Shown here: piece after piece, positions 36,066 to 44,751 of the stretch
How the letters are laid out: each line of letters begins with the position of its first letter
Position numbering within the stretch: position 1 is the stretch's first letter
Assembly (NCBI RefSeq): GCF_025770765.1
Contig: NZ_JANZKY010000002.1
Coordinates: 310,001-374,000, forward strand
Reading direction: 5' to 3'
DNA length: 64,000 bases
Source: Propionivibrio soli
GTDB taxonomy: Bacteria > Pseudomonadota > Gammaproteobacteria > Burkholderiales > Rhodocyclaceae
The notes under the pieces: model-generated
Told to the model about the DNA's origin: nothing
What the model saw: only the letters and a program-made list of their open reading frames with translations
Databases searched by the model: none
Program-made: the position numbers and the translations under genes

Positions 36066-37149
36066 GTCCGCCATGAAAGTAAATACCGTCCCTACGCGCA
36101 CCATCTGGCCCGTCGAAAACTGCGCGGTCCGCATTATTGATCAAACCGCCCTGCCGCACGCCTTCCGCACGCTGGAACTGAAAACGCTTGCCGACGCCGC
36201 GCACGCCATCCGGTCGATGCAGGTACGCGGTGCTCCGCTGATCGGAGTAACGGCCGCTTACGGCGTGGCCCTTGCGCTCGCCGACAGCGACAATTCCGAA
36301 GCGTTGGCGGACGCGATCGCCACCCTCGCCGTCACTCGACCCACAGCGGTCAATTTACGCTGGGCGCTTGACCGCATGCAGCGGCTGCTCTCCGCCCTTC
36401 CCGCCGGCATGCGTACTGACGCGGCATGGCGCGAAGCGGCGGCGATTGCCGAAGAGGACTTCGAACAGTGTCGGAAGATCGGGGAGCACGGCTTGGCTCT
36501 GCTTCAAGAGCTGGCGGAGAAAAGTGGCCGGCTCGATGTCATGACCCACTGCAATGCGGGCTGGCTCGCCACCGTCGATTACGGAACGGCGTTGGCCCCG
36601 ATCTATGCCGCATTCGATGGCGGAATCGACATTCATGTCTGGGTATCCGAAACCCGGCCACGCAATCAAGGGCTTCTCACGGCTTGGGAACTCGCGCAGC
36701 ACGGGGTTCCTCACACGGTCATCGCCGATAACGCGGCGGGCTGGTTGATTGCGCGCGAGGAAGTGGACGCGGTAATCGTCGGCGCGGACCGGGTGGCCGC
36801 GAACGGTGATGTGGCCAATAAAGTCGGCACGTACCTGAAAGCGCTTGCCGCGAAGGCGTCAGGGGTTCCGTTCTACGTAGCGGCTCCGCGTTCGACGATC
36901 GATTTTGCGTGCGCGAGCGGAGCAGGCATTCCAATCGAGGAACGCGATGGCGATGAGTTGCGTGTGATTCACGGCGTTGATAACGACGGCAGCCCAAGCA
37001 ACGTGCGCCAGTTGGCAGCCGCCGAGCCCGTGGCCAACCCGGCCTTCGACGTAACGCCGGCCGAACTGGTCACGGCGTTGATCACCGAGCGAGGTCCCTG
37101 CCCGGCCACTCACGAAGCGCTGAATACTCTTTACCGCGAAAACATGTGA
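36064..37149 (+). CDS. mtnA: S-methyl-5-thioribose-1-phosphate isomerase
   Basis: 361 residues from ATG 36064, or 358 from ATG 36073. Converts 5-methylthioribose 1-phosphate to methylthioribulose 1-phosphate in 5'-methylthioadenosine recycling. Family signatures: 'MQVRGAPLIGVTAAYG' near residue 50, catalytic Cys in 'THCNAGWLA' near 160, and catalytic Asp in 'VIVGADRVAANGDVANKVGT' near 240. An extended -10 (TGATAGAAT) overlaps the first ATG, so the second ATG with a leaderless or near-leaderless mRNA is more likely. It is followed after 8 bases by a class II aldolase, not by mtnB/mtnC/mtnD. Confidence 0.93.
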   Translation: MSAMKVNTVPTRTIWPVENCAVRIIDQTALPHAFRTLELKTLADAAHAIRSMQVRGAPLIGVTAAYGVALALADSDNSEALADAIATLAVTRPTAVNLRWALDRMQRLLSALPAGMRTDAAWREAAAIAEEDFEQCRKIGEHGLALLQELAEKSGRLDVMTHCNAGWLATVDYGTALAPIYAAFDGGIDIHVWVSETRPRNQGLLTAWELAQHGVPHTVIADNAAGWLIAREEVDAVIVGADRVAANGDVANKVGTYLKALAAKASGVPFYVAAPRSTIDFACASGAGIPIEERDGDELRVIHGVDNDGSPSNVRQLAAAEPVANPAFDVTPAELVTALITERGPCPATHEALNTLYRENM

Positions 37150-37157
37150 GGCTAGCG

Positions 37158-37808
37158 ATGGATGTACGTCAGGAATTGATCGAAACGGCACGGCGAATGG
37201 AGAGCGTCGGCCTCAATCGCGGGACGGCGGGCAACCTGAGTGTGCGCGCGCTTCACCAAGAGCGCGAAGGCTTCTTCATCACACCGACCGGGATGCCATA
37301 CGATACGTTGACGGTCGACGACATCGTGTTCGTGTGCACAGACGGCAGTTGCATCGGCAAGCGCCAACCGTCGTCGGAATGGCGATTCCACCTTGACATC
37401 TACCTGGCGCGCGCGGAAGCCGGTGCCATCCTGCACGCCCACTCGCCATTTGCCACCAGCGTCGCCTGCCTGCGACAGAACATCCCTGCGTTTCATTACA
37501 TGATCGCCCGTTTTGGAGGCGATAGCGTGCGTTGCGCTGACTATGCGACGTTCGGCACCCAGTCGCTGTCGGACGCGGCGTTGGCGGCGCTCGCTGGTCG
37601 CAACGCTTGCCTGCTTGCAAATCACGGCATGCTCGTTTTCGGGCGGAGCATCGCGGAATCCTTGGCTCTCGGCATCGAACTCGAAGGATTGTGCGAACAA
37701 TTCTGGCGCGCGTCCCTGCTCGGTAAACCGGCCCTGCTCGACGCGCAGGAGATGGCCACAGTACTCGCCAAGTTCAAGACCTACGGACAGCAGAAAGCCG
37801 ACCGGTGA
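37158..37808 (+). CDS. ald2: class II aldolase, L-fuculose-phosphate aldolase type; probable methylthioribulose-1-phosphate aldolase (Ald2)
   Basis: 216 residues, ribosome site GAGG. Zinc aldolase of the FucA/AraD family with catalytic Glu in 'PSSEWRFHLD' (residue 74) and zinc His residues in 'ILHAHSP' (93, 95) and 'LLANHGMLVFG' (about 155), close to the E73/H92/H94/H155 of FucA. It sits directly behind mtnA, the arrangement known from the DHAP shunt, where it splits methylthioribulose 1-phosphate into DHAP and methylthioacetaldehyde. MtnB dehydratase is a homologous alternative, but the remaining mtnC/mtnD genes are missing here and no MtnB-specific feature is recognised. The reaction is an inference from context. 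Confidence 0.8.
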   Translation: MDVRQELIETARRMESVGLNRGTAGNLSVRALHQEREGFFITPTGMPYDTLTVDDIVFVCTDGSCIGKRQPSSEWRFHLDIYLARAEAGAILHAHSPFATSVACLRQNIPAFHYMIARFGGDSVRCADYATFGTQSLSDAALAALAGRNACLLANHGMLVFGRSIAESLALGIELEGLCEQFWRASLLGKPALLDAQEMATVLAKFKTYGQQKADR

Positions 37809-39421
37809 TCCGTATCCGCGAGTTGCGCCTTCCGCTCGCGCACGCACCTGAAGCACTTCCGGCGGCAGTGGCAGAACAGTTGCGGGTTTCGCCGAGCGCA
37901 CTCCGTAACGTCGCGATATTCAAGCGCAGTCATGACGCGCGCAAGAAAAACGCACCGGCCTTCATCTATACCGTCGACGTCGAGGTCGATGACGAGTCCG
38001 CGGTGCTCGCGGGGCTTCAGGACGAAAAGATCGGCTTGGCGCCAGACACCCGGTATCAATTCGTCACCTGCGCGCCGGAACACCTGGCGTCGCGCCCGGT
38101 GATCGTCGGTTTCGGACCGGCCGGAATCTTTGCCGCACTTGTCCTCGCCCAAATGGGTTTTCGACCGATCGTTCTCGAACGCGGCAAGCCGGTACGCGAG
38201 CGTACCAAGGACACCTGGCGCCTCTGGCGCAACAACCAACTCGACCCCGAATCCAATGTCCAGTTCGGCGAAGGCGGAGCGGGTACCTTTTCCGACGGAA
38301 AGCTGTACAGCCAGATCAAGGATCCGCGGCATCTCGGGCGAAAAGTGCTCACCGAATTCGTCAAGGCCGGCGCCCCCGAGGAAATCCTTTATCTGGCGCA
38401 TCCGCACATCGGTACGTTTCGCCTGGTCAGCATGGTCGAACGGATGCGCGCCGAGATCGAATCGCTCGGCGGGGAAATCCGTTTCCACAGCCGGGTTGCA
38501 GGGGTCGATATCCACCAAGGGAGTATCCGTGGCGTTCGGTTGGCTGGCGGCGAAGTTGTTGCTGCCGAACACGTTGTACTCGCTCTCGGGCATAGCGCCC
38601 GCGATACCTTCATTATGCTCCGCGAGGCCGGCGTATTCATGGAGGCGAAACCGTTCGCCATTGGTTTCCGCATCGAGCACCCTCAGTCATTGATCGATCG
38701 TGCACGATTGGGCGCAAATGCCGGCAATCCTCTGCTTGGTGCCGCGGACTACAAACTCGTTTATCACGCCAACAACGGACGCGCGGTTTACAGCTTCTGC
38801 ATGTGTCCGGGGGGTCAGGTCGTGGCCGCGACTTCCGAGCCGAACTGCGTCGTCACCAACGGCATGAGCCAGTACTCGCGTGCGGAGCGCAACGCCAACG
38901 CCGGCATCGTGGTCAACGTGACGCCGGAGGATTTCGGCGGCGAAAACGACCCGCTGGCGGGCATTGCCTTCCAGCGGAAGCTCGAGGCCCATGCCTTCGA
39001 ACTCGGCGGTGGCAACTACGAAGCGCCCGGGCAGCTGGTCGGCGACTTCCTGGCCGGGCGGCCATCGACGCAACTCGGGACGGTGGTGCCTTCGTACCAA
39101 CCGGGCGTTCGTCTGACAGATCTTTCGTCAGCCCTCCCCGATTTCGCGATCGCCGCCATCCGCGAAGCCATCCCGGCGTTCGACCGGCAGATAAGAGGCT
39201 TCGCCCTCGCGGACGCTGTCCTTACCGGGGTCGAAACCCGGACTTCTTCCCCGCTCCGTCTCAGTCGCAACGAGGATTTACAGAGCACGAATGTGCGTGG
39301 ACTTTACCCGGCCGGTGAAGGCGCTGGCTACGCGGGAGGCATCCTTTCGGCAGCAATTGATGGAATCAAGGTTGCAGAGGCGATAGCATTAGCCATGCGG
39401 CGTGAAGTTTGTCCTCGGTGA
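37805..39421 (+). CDS. FAD-dependent oxidoreductase (COG2509-like dehydrogenase)
   Basis: 538 residues, GTG start overlapping the aldolase stop by 4 bases (GTGA), so translation is coupled. A 90-residue N-terminal domain precedes the FAD-binding Rossmann motif 'VIVGFGPAGIFAALVLAQMG' near residue 100. 'GGAGTFSDGKLYSQIKD' near 158 and the C-terminal 'GLYPAGEGAGYAGGILSAAIDG' near 505 are typical of this uncharacterised family. Substrate unknown. Coupling to mtnA-ald2 is suggestive of a shared pathway, but the family is also found alone. Confidence 0.85.
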   Translation: MIRIRELRLPLAHAPEALPAAVAEQLRVSPSALRNVAIFKRSHDARKKNAPAFIYTVDVEVDDESAVLAGLQDEKIGLAPDTRYQFVTCAPEHLASRPVIVGFGPAGIFAALVLAQMGFRPIVLERGKPVRERTKDTWRLWRNNQLDPESNVQFGEGGAGTFSDGKLYSQIKDPRHLGRKVLTEFVKAGAPEEILYLAHPHIGTFRLVSMVERMRAEIESLGGEIRFHSRVAGVDIHQGSIRGVRLAGGEVVAAEHVVLALGHSARDTFIMLREAGVFMEAKPFAIGFRIEHPQSLIDRARLGANAGNPLLGAADYKLVYHANNGRAVYSFCMCPGGQVVAATSEPNCVVTNGMSQYSRAERNANAGIVVNVTPEDFGGENDPLAGIAFQRKLEAHAFELGGGNYEAPGQLVGDFLAGRPSTQLGTVVPSYQPGVRLTDLSSALPDFAIAAIREAIPAFDRQIRGFALADAVLTGVETRTSSPLRLSRNEDLQSTNVRGLYPAGEGAGYAGGILSAAIDGIKVAEAIALAMRREVCPR

Positions 39422-39508
39422 ACGCCCCTCTTCGGCGTAGAGTCCGGGGTGCAACTTTGAAGAAGATGACTTGAGACAAAGCAGCGACGCTTTATCCCGG
39501 AGATTTTC

Positions 39509-40003
39509 GTGACACCATCCTCGGACTTGGTCCAAGCCGTCCGGACCGGCCAGCTTTCCAACGTGATCGCTGTGCTCAACGCCGGCAAGGATACGCTGCT
39601 CAACGACGCGGCGGGAGAACCTGGGCTTCCTTTGGCAATGGCTTGTTTTCTCGGTTACGCAGAGATCGCACGGGAGTTGATCCTGCGCGGCGCGACGGTC
39701 AACGCCAAAGACAATCAATTGCCGATGTCGCCATTAGCGATGGCTGTCCGTGGCGCTCGCAGAGAGGTCGTCAAGGTTCTCATTGAGCATGGGGCCGTCG
39801 TCCCGGAAGGGATGGATGTGGGGCTCACGGAGAACGAAATGATGCTGGCAAAATGGAAAGCCCGCAGTTTCAATACGAGCACGGGTAGCGACAGCCCGAC
39901 GGAAAGCCAGCTCGATATCGAGGAAATTCAAGTCAAAAGTTGCTACGGGACCGACACCGACTTGCTGGATGCGGAGATGCGCCGCGCCGCGTCGGACACC
40001 TGA
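39509..40003 (+). CDS. ankyrin repeat protein
   Basis: 164 residues, GTG start with GGAG eight bases upstream. Two or three ankyrin-like repeats at about 5-100, for example 'GLPLAMACFLGYAEIARELILRGATVN' split over two helices and 'SPLAMAVRGARREVVKVLIEHGA'. The last 60 residues are acidic and not repeat-like. No signal peptide. Likely a protein-protein interaction module of unknown partner. Confidence 0.75.
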   Translation: MTPSSDLVQAVRTGQLSNVIAVLNAGKDTLLNDAAGEPGLPLAMACFLGYAEIARELILRGATVNAKDNQLPMSPLAMAVRGARREVVKVLIEHGAVVPEGMDVGLTENEMMLAKWKARSFNTSTGSDSPTESQLDIEEIQVKSCYGTDTDLLDAEMRRAASDT

Positions 40004-40016
40004 ATCGCTTGGGTTG

Positions 40017-40253
40017 ATGAACGTCGAAAACGCCGCCCTCGAAGCACTCGTCACCCGGACCATGCCGTTCGGCAAGTACAAGGGACGCCTGCTCGCTGAC
40101 CTGCCTGGAAACTATCTGAACTGGTTCGCACGCGAAGGATTTCCGCCGGGGGATTTGGGCCGGCTGCTGGCACTGATGCATGAGCTGGACCACAACGGAT
40201 TGTCGTCTCTCCTTGCGCCTTTACGACAAATATCCGGTTCGAAGCGCACCTAG
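40017..40253 (+). CDS. DUF3820 family small protein
   Basis: 78 residues. The core 'MPFGKYKGRLLADLPGNYLNWFAREGFPPGDLG' (seen in two parts, about 17-50) is the DUF3820 signature, also called putative quorum-sensing-regulated virulence factor. Function is not established. The ATG lies 13 bases after the ankyrin gene stops, so they are probably co-transcribed. An upstream in-frame start would overlap that gene. Confidence 0.7.
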   Translation: MNVENAALEALVTRTMPFGKYKGRLLADLPGNYLNWFAREGFPPGDLGRLLALMHELDHNGLSSLLAPLRQISGSKRT

Positions 40254-40451
40254 CGCTTGTCTTGCCGCGGCATCCTCAATCCAAGGGTCGTTCCGACACA
40301 CCATGACGACCGGCTCGCGGTATCGGCGGCTTTAGCTCTCGACGAAGTAAGGTGCCAAATCAACTCGTATACTATGGACGGCATTGGCGGTATCGCACAC
40401 AATAAGCCTGAAACAACTATCCAGCCGAGATAACAAAGAAAGGCGCCGTCG

Positions 40452-40781
40452 ATGGAAAAACCAAAGAACGAGAAGCGCAGGTTCCCGCGCAAATCGATCG
40501 CCGCTACAGGGGAATTGGTGGACGCAATTGCCGGAGGTGCCTCGACAATCGCGATGCTGGACATCTCCTTGGGAGGCATCTCGTTTCTCAGTCCGTTTCC
40601 GCTGCTGCGCGGAAGTTCATGGTTGATCCGCTTCCCGATTGGGAAAGAAGTCGTGGAGGGGCCAATTCAGGTCGTGTACTGCGTAAAGCACAGCTTGACG
40701 GACGCCTACCGGCTGGGCGCCGAATTGGTCGGTTGGGAAGACGGCCCGATGACGGCTGTTGAGGACTATCTCGGCGATTGA
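40452..40781 (+). CDS. single-domain PilZ protein
   Basis: 109 residues. PilZ domain with the c-di-GMP motifs intact: 'KRRFPRKSI' (RxxxR) near residue 9 and 'LDISLGGISF' (DxSxxG) near 37. No other domain. A candidate receptor for cyclic-di-GMP. It is convergent with another PilZ gene 67 bases away. A TATACT box about 80 bases upstream may be its -10. Confidence 0.85.
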   Translation: MEKPKNEKRRFPRKSIAATGELVDAIAGGASTIAMLDISLGGISFLSPFPLLRGSSWLIRFPIGKEVVEGPIQVVYCVKHSLTDAYRLGAELVGWEDGPMTAVEDYLGD

Positions 40782-40848
40782 TACGCCGTTCATGACAGCG
40801 CGGCTCGGCGAAGGGCTCTGCCGAACCGAGACGCATTGGCGAAGCTAA

Positions 40849-41196
40849 CTACCTAGCTCCGCTCTGCGCGCCTGGTTTGGTAGCGCTCAACGCGCGGATC
40901 ATTCGCGTGCGATTCGCATCGTCGTTGAGAAACTGAAACCCGAGGCGTACGCCTCCGTGACTCGCGAACACGCAGTAAATCAATTTCCCTGTAGCCGTTA
41001 CGACGTTATTGCGCCCGTTGACGAACAATTCGAAGCAGAGAGGAAAAGTGCCGCCAGCAGGCAGTTGCTCGTCGAGAAGAACGCAGATGCCGTCCTCTCC
41101 AATATCGTGCGTTCTTCCCAGGAGCACCCGACGATCCGCCAATGCCACCTGAATTCGGCCATGGACCGGATAGCGAGTCTTGCGCGGGATTTCCAT
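40849..41196 (-). CDS. PilZ domain protein with altered second motif
   Basis: 115 residues. 'RKTRYPVHG' provides the basic first motif, but the second reads 'HDIGEDGICV', with Gly where the usual DxSxxG serine stands. Binding of c-di-GMP may be weaker or lost. It lies upstream of nothing on its strand and is convergent with the intact PilZ gene; the acetate CoA-transferase gene ends 95 bases upstream on the same strand. Confidence 0.75.
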   Translation of the reverse strand: MEIPRKTRYPVHGRIQVALADRRVLLGRTHDIGEDGICVLLDEQLPAGGTFPLCFELFVNGRNNVVTATGKLIYCVFASHGGVRLGFQFLNDDANRTRMIRALSATKPGAQSGAR

Positions 41197-41290
41197 AATG
41201 GGCCGTTCCTCGGCCGTTCTCCATCACTTCACCGCCATCCGGGACGGCCAGTTAGCACCGGCGCCCGGAACAGCGGATTGAAACACGGGA

Positions 41291-42793
41291 TTAGCGATAT
41301 TCGTCCCAGTTGATGTTGCGCATGTCGCCATGGCGCAGGAACTGACGATGCATCGCGTACCCCGCGGATAACGACATTGGCTCATGGCTGCCCGGCTCGA
41401 CGAGTTTCAGATAAGCCTGTAGCTGCTCGCGGTAGTCCGGGTGTGCGCAGTTGTTGATGATCGCCTGCGCGCGCTCGTACGGGTCCTTGCCCCGCAGATC
41501 TGCCACGCCCTGCTCGGTGACGATGATGTTAACCGAATGCTCGCTATGGTCCATGTGCGAAGCCACCGGGACGATCGCCGAAATCATGCCGCCCTTCGCC
41601 GTGGACGGGCACGAGAAGATCGAGAGATAGGCGTTGCGGGTGAAGTCGCCCGAACCGCCGATCCCGTTCATCATCGTCTTGCCCATCACGTGCGTCGAAT
41701 TCACGTTGCCAGAAATATCGACCTCGATCGCCGTGTTCATCGACACGATACCAAGGCGACGGACGATTTCGGGGTTATTGGAGATTTCCTGCGGGCGCAG
41801 AATGATGTGCTTGCGGAAGAAATCGATGTTGCTCGTCACCTTGCGCATCATTTCCGGGCTCAGGGTCAACGCACAGGTTGATGCGAACTTGCAACGGCCG
41901 TTCTCGATCAACGGCACCACCGAGTCCTGCAGTACTTCGGTGTACATTTCGAAGGCCGGGATATCCTTGCTCGTTCCGAGCGCCGCCAGAACCGCATTCG
42001 CGATGTTGCCAACGCCCGATTGCAAGGGAAGGAATCGCGGCGGGATACGACCGCTACGCATTTCGGCGGCGAGGAAATCGGCAACGTTCTGGCCGATCTT
42101 GTCGGTTACCGGCGTCGCTTCGTCAAATCCGCGGCTCTCGTCTTCGAGGTTCGTCAATACCACCCCGGCGATCTTCTTCGGATCGATAACGCAGATCGGC
42201 GAACCGGCCCGATCCGAAACGCTGAAGATCGGGAGCTCGTTGCGCATCGGCGGATCCTGCGGCTCGAAGATGTCGTGCATGCCGAGCAAGGTTGCCGGGT
42301 GGTTGGCGTTCAGCTCGATGATGACCTTGTCCGCGAGGCGCATATAAGTGTTCGACGCGCCAACCGACGTCGTCAGGACGACACCACCGCCGGCGGTCAA
42401 ATCGCAAGCTTCGACGACCGCCCAGTTGATCTTGCCGAGCGCGCCATAGCGGGCGCTCTGCGGAACCATTGACAGATGCATGTCGAAGAACTTCACGTTG
42501 CCCGCATTGATCTGCTTACGCAATGTGGGATTGCCCTGATAAGGCGTACGGAAGCTGATCGCCTCGGCCTCGGCCAGCGCGCCATCGAGCGACTTGCCTG
42601 TCGAAGCGCCGGTCAGCACGCCAACCTTGAACGGCCGCCCGGCTTCGTGTTCGCGACGTGCCTTCTTCGCCAGCGCGGCGGGGACCGCTTTAGCGGCACC
42701 GGCGGCCGTAAAGCCGCTAAAGCCGATGTTGTGGCCGTTCTGAATCAGCTCGGCCGCTTCTTCGGCGGTGAGAATCGGAAAAGGTAATGGCAT
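41291..42793 (-). CDS. aarC: acetyl-CoA hydrolase/transferase family, succinyl-CoA:acetate CoA-transferase
   Basis: 500 residues, ribosome site AGGAG. Exchanges CoA between succinyl-CoA and acetate, or related acids, linking acetate activation to the TCA cycle. Family features: 'GFSGFTAAGAAKAVP' near residue 25, the catalytic Glu in 'MYTEVLQDSVVPL' near 285, 'GGSGDFTRNAYLS' near 380, and 'IVTEQGVADLRGKDPYERA' near 430. The length matches the AarC/Cat1/ScpC group. It follows a 340-nt leader with a promoter and an attenuator-like hairpin. Confidence 0.9.
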   Translation of the reverse strand: MPLPFPILTAEEAAELIQNGHNIGFSGFTAAGAAKAVPAALAKKARREHEAGRPFKVGVLTGASTGKSLDGALAEAEAISFRTPYQGNPTLRKQINAGNVKFFDMHLSMVPQSARYGALGKINWAVVEACDLTAGGGVVLTTSVGASNTYMRLADKVIIELNANHPATLLGMHDIFEPQDPPMRNELPIFSVSDRAGSPICVIDPKKIAGVVLTNLEDESRGFDEATPVTDKIGQNVADFLAAEMRSGRIPPRFLPLQSGVGNIANAVLAALGTSKDIPAFEMYTEVLQDSVVPLIENGRCKFASTCALTLSPEMMRKVTSNIDFFRKHIILRPQEISNNPEIVRRLGIVSMNTAIEVDISGNVNSTHVMGKTMMNGIGGSGDFTRNAYLSIFSCPSTAKGGMISAIVPVASHMDHSEHSVNIIVTEQGVADLRGKDPYERAQAIINNCAHPDYREQLQAYLKLVEPGSHEPMSLSAGYAMHRQFLRHGDMRNINWDEYR

Positions 42794-42822
42794 TTGATTA
42801 ACTCCTGGTTACAAGCGATTGG

Positions 42823-42860
42823 AAAAACGGCGAACGCCGACCATGCGCAATGGTCGGCGT
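42823..42860 (-). terminator. terminator or attenuator hairpin 30 bases upstream of the aarC start
   Basis: A perfect 11-bp stem (ACGCCGACCAT / ATGGTCGGCGT) with a five-base loop is followed by TCGCCG and five T's on the minus strand. Its place inside the leader suggests attenuation. Confidence 0.55.
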
Positions 42861-43138
42861 CGAATATTCGGTATGCGGGAGGAGAGGGGCAGCGTAAGCG
42901 GGTGGAATCCTATCCCCTCGCCAACGGTCATTTGCCGTGCCGGTACTGAATAGGTCGAGACCAACGCGAATAAGCTCCCGCTGCTTTTTGGAAACCCAAC
43001 CAGAGTCCCGGCCCCGGCACAGCGCTTTCTTTCGCGGGCGCATTCTCGGGCGCGGGGCGCAACCCCGGCAGAGCAAATATTTTCTCTCGCGGCAGATAGC
43101 CTAAAGTGGCCCCGAAACACAGCAACGAGAGACCGTTC

Positions 43139-43166
43139 ATTATAGCGCCGACTCAGGGGCAGGCAA
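43139..43166 (-). promoter_or_regulatory. sigma-70 promoter of the aarC leader
   Basis: TTGCCT and TATAAT separated by 16 bases on the minus strand. Transcription would start near 43131. Confidence 0.65.
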
Positions 43167-43217
43167 ACCGCAAGCGACCGCGCACGAAGCAACGCGCGCC
43201 CACCGGACCGCTTGGCA

Positions 43218-43670
43218 TCACTCGGGATTGCGCGAATCGACGACGATCGTTACCGGTCCATCGTTAGTCAGATGGACAGCCATTTCTGCGCCGAAAACCC
43301 CGGTCGGAACCGTCCGGCCGAGCTCGCTCTCAAGTTGGCGGACGAAGCGGTCGAACAACGGCCGTGACACTTCTGGACGCGCCGCACGGCTCCACGATGG
43401 ACGGTTTCCCTTTTTCACCGACGCATAGAGCGTGAATTGGCTTACAGCGAGGGCTTCCCCTCCGACTTCGCCGATGTTCCGGTTCATAACCCCTACGTCG
43501 TCGGGAAAGATGCGCAAGCGCGAGAGCTTGGCGGCCAACCAGCGGATATCGTCGTCGCCGTCGTCATCCTCGACTCCGACGAGAAGCAACAGCCCCCGGC
43601 CAATCGCACCAACCGTTTCTCCCCCCACCTCGACGTACGCTGACGCAACCCGCTGCGCGACGACTCTCAT
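43218..43670 (-). CDS. dtd: D-aminoacyl-tRNA deacylase
   Basis: 150 residues. Removes D-amino acids and misattached glycine from tRNA. The two active-site motifs are present: 'SQFTLYA' near residue 78 and the Gly-Pro motif '[10 protein letters not shown]' near 138. Length matches E. coli Dtd (145). Its ATG overlaps the stop of the upstream cation transporter gene by 4 bases. Confidence 0.95.
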   Translation of the reverse strand: MRVVAQRVASAYVEVGGETVGAIGRGLLLLVGVEDDDGDDDIRWLAAKLSRLRIFPDDVGVMNRNIGEVGGEALAVSQFTLYASVKKGNRPSWSRAARPEVSRPLFDRFVRQLESELGRTVPTGVFGAEMAVHLTNDGPVTIVVDSRNPE

Positions 43671-44626
43671 CCCGGCCCCTGTTTCTTGTTTTCCGATTCG
43701 ACTTCGCGGTCACCCCGCGATACCCATTGCACCGCTTGCGCGGCAAGTTCGGGTTGCAAGGTTACATGAGCGATGTCTTCGTGCGCTAGAACATGCCGTG
43801 CTTCTGCGAGCGCCGTCGGCCACTGTGCGAACGACTCGATGACGATATGTGCCGATAGCGCCACCCGGTTCGACGACAAGGTCCAGATGTGGAGGTCGTG
43901 CACCGATTTCACGCCGGGAACGGCCGCCAGGGTCCGACCAATGCGTTCAGTAGACAGATGCGCCGGAACGCCTTCAAGCAGCGCCTGCAGCACTTCGCGC
44001 AGCAAACGCAGGCTGGACGCAAGAATGAGCGCGCAAATCAGCAACGACAAGAGAGGGTCGATCGGCGTCCAACCCGTGAAGTAGATCACGGCTCCGGCAA
44101 TGAGAGCGGCCACTGACCCGAGTAGATCGCCAAAGACATGAAGCAAAGCGGCTCGAGTATTCATCGTTTGCTCACCATGCATGAGCAGCCACGCGACGCC
44201 GACGTTGATCAGAAGGCCGATGATCGCGACCAAGGTCACCGTCGCCCCGTCGACCGCGACGGGTTCGAGGATGCGCCGAATCGCGGCTACCGATATGCCG
44301 ACCACGACCAAGATCATGAGGACGACGTTGCCCAGCGCGGCCAGCGTTTCCACCCGCCCTAAACCATAAGTGTGGCGGCGCGAAGGGGGACGCTGCGAAA
44401 GCCAGGCGGCGGCCGCTGCCAGCGCTAGCGAGGCACTGTCGGACAGCATATGTCCGGCATCGCCGAGCAAGGCCAGCGACCCCGACAGAAACCCGGTTAC
44501 CGCCTCAATACCGGCGAAGCCGAGTGTCAGGATCAGCGCGGCGGCAAGACGCCGACCGGGGGCGTGGTGATGTCCGTGGCCCCCGGCCTGGTGATGATGC
44601 GAGTGCGAGTGATCATGTGCGCTCAT
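43667..44626 (-). CDS. cation diffusion facilitator family transporter (zinc/cobalt efflux, ZitB/CzcD type)
   Basis: 319 residues from an ATG with AGGGGG upstream. A His-rich N-terminus ([18 protein letters not shown]) is followed by six membrane segments and a C-terminal cytoplasmic domain. The metal sites are visible as '[13 protein letters not shown]' in TM2 and '[13 protein letters not shown]' in TM5, both with HxxxD. That HxxxD pattern is the one of zinc transporters. Proton-coupled efflux from the cytoplasm. Four-base overlap with dtd. Confidence 0.9.
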   Translation of the reverse strand: MSAHDHSHSHHHQAGGHGHHHAPGRRLAAALILTLGFAGIEAVTGFLSGSLALLGDAGHMLSDSASLALAAAAAWLSQRPPSRRHTYGLGRVETLAALGNVVLMILVVVGISVAAIRRILEPVAVDGATVTLVAIIGLLINVGVAWLLMHGEQTMNTRAALLHVFGDLLGSVAALIAGAVIYFTGWTPIDPLLSLLICALILASSLRLLREVLQALLEGVPAHLSTERIGRTLAAVPGVKSVHDLHIWTLSSNRVALSAHIVIESFAQWPTALAEARHVLAHEDIAHVTLQPELAAQAVQWVSRGDREVESENKKQGPG

Positions 44627-44751
44627 GTGTCCCCCTGGGAACAGCAAGCACTGCGATGTCATTTGGCTCGGCCGACCGAACAAAATGCTTTCGCTATTCT
44701 ATCGACCCGCCGCGCGCCGATCAGTTTCCGACTCCGTTCAGAGTCGGCGAT

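Larger units (their letters stand above)
42794..43217 (-). other. 424-base non-coding region: long structured leader or small RNA gene before aarC
   Basis: No credible gene is present. On the minus strand there is a promoter at 43139-43166 and a hairpin starting at the predicted transcription start (TCTCTCG at 43132-43126 with CGAGAGA at 43089-43083). A strong 11-bp hairpin with a following T-run lies at 42823-42860. The transcript would be about 310 nt if it ended there, or continue into aarC if not. Confidence 0.55.

Noticed and set aside
42823-43131. 6S RNA, tmRNA or RNase P RNA as the identity of the aarC leader RNA
   Set aside because: Length and sequence show none of the conserved blocks of these RNAs (for example no GAGGAAAGTC of RNase P and no CCA-ended tRNA-like part).
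42809-43192. 127-codon open frame on the minus strand before aarC
   Set aside because: Arg-rich, no family or ribosome site, and begins upstream of the predicted transcription start; the region is better read as structured RNA.
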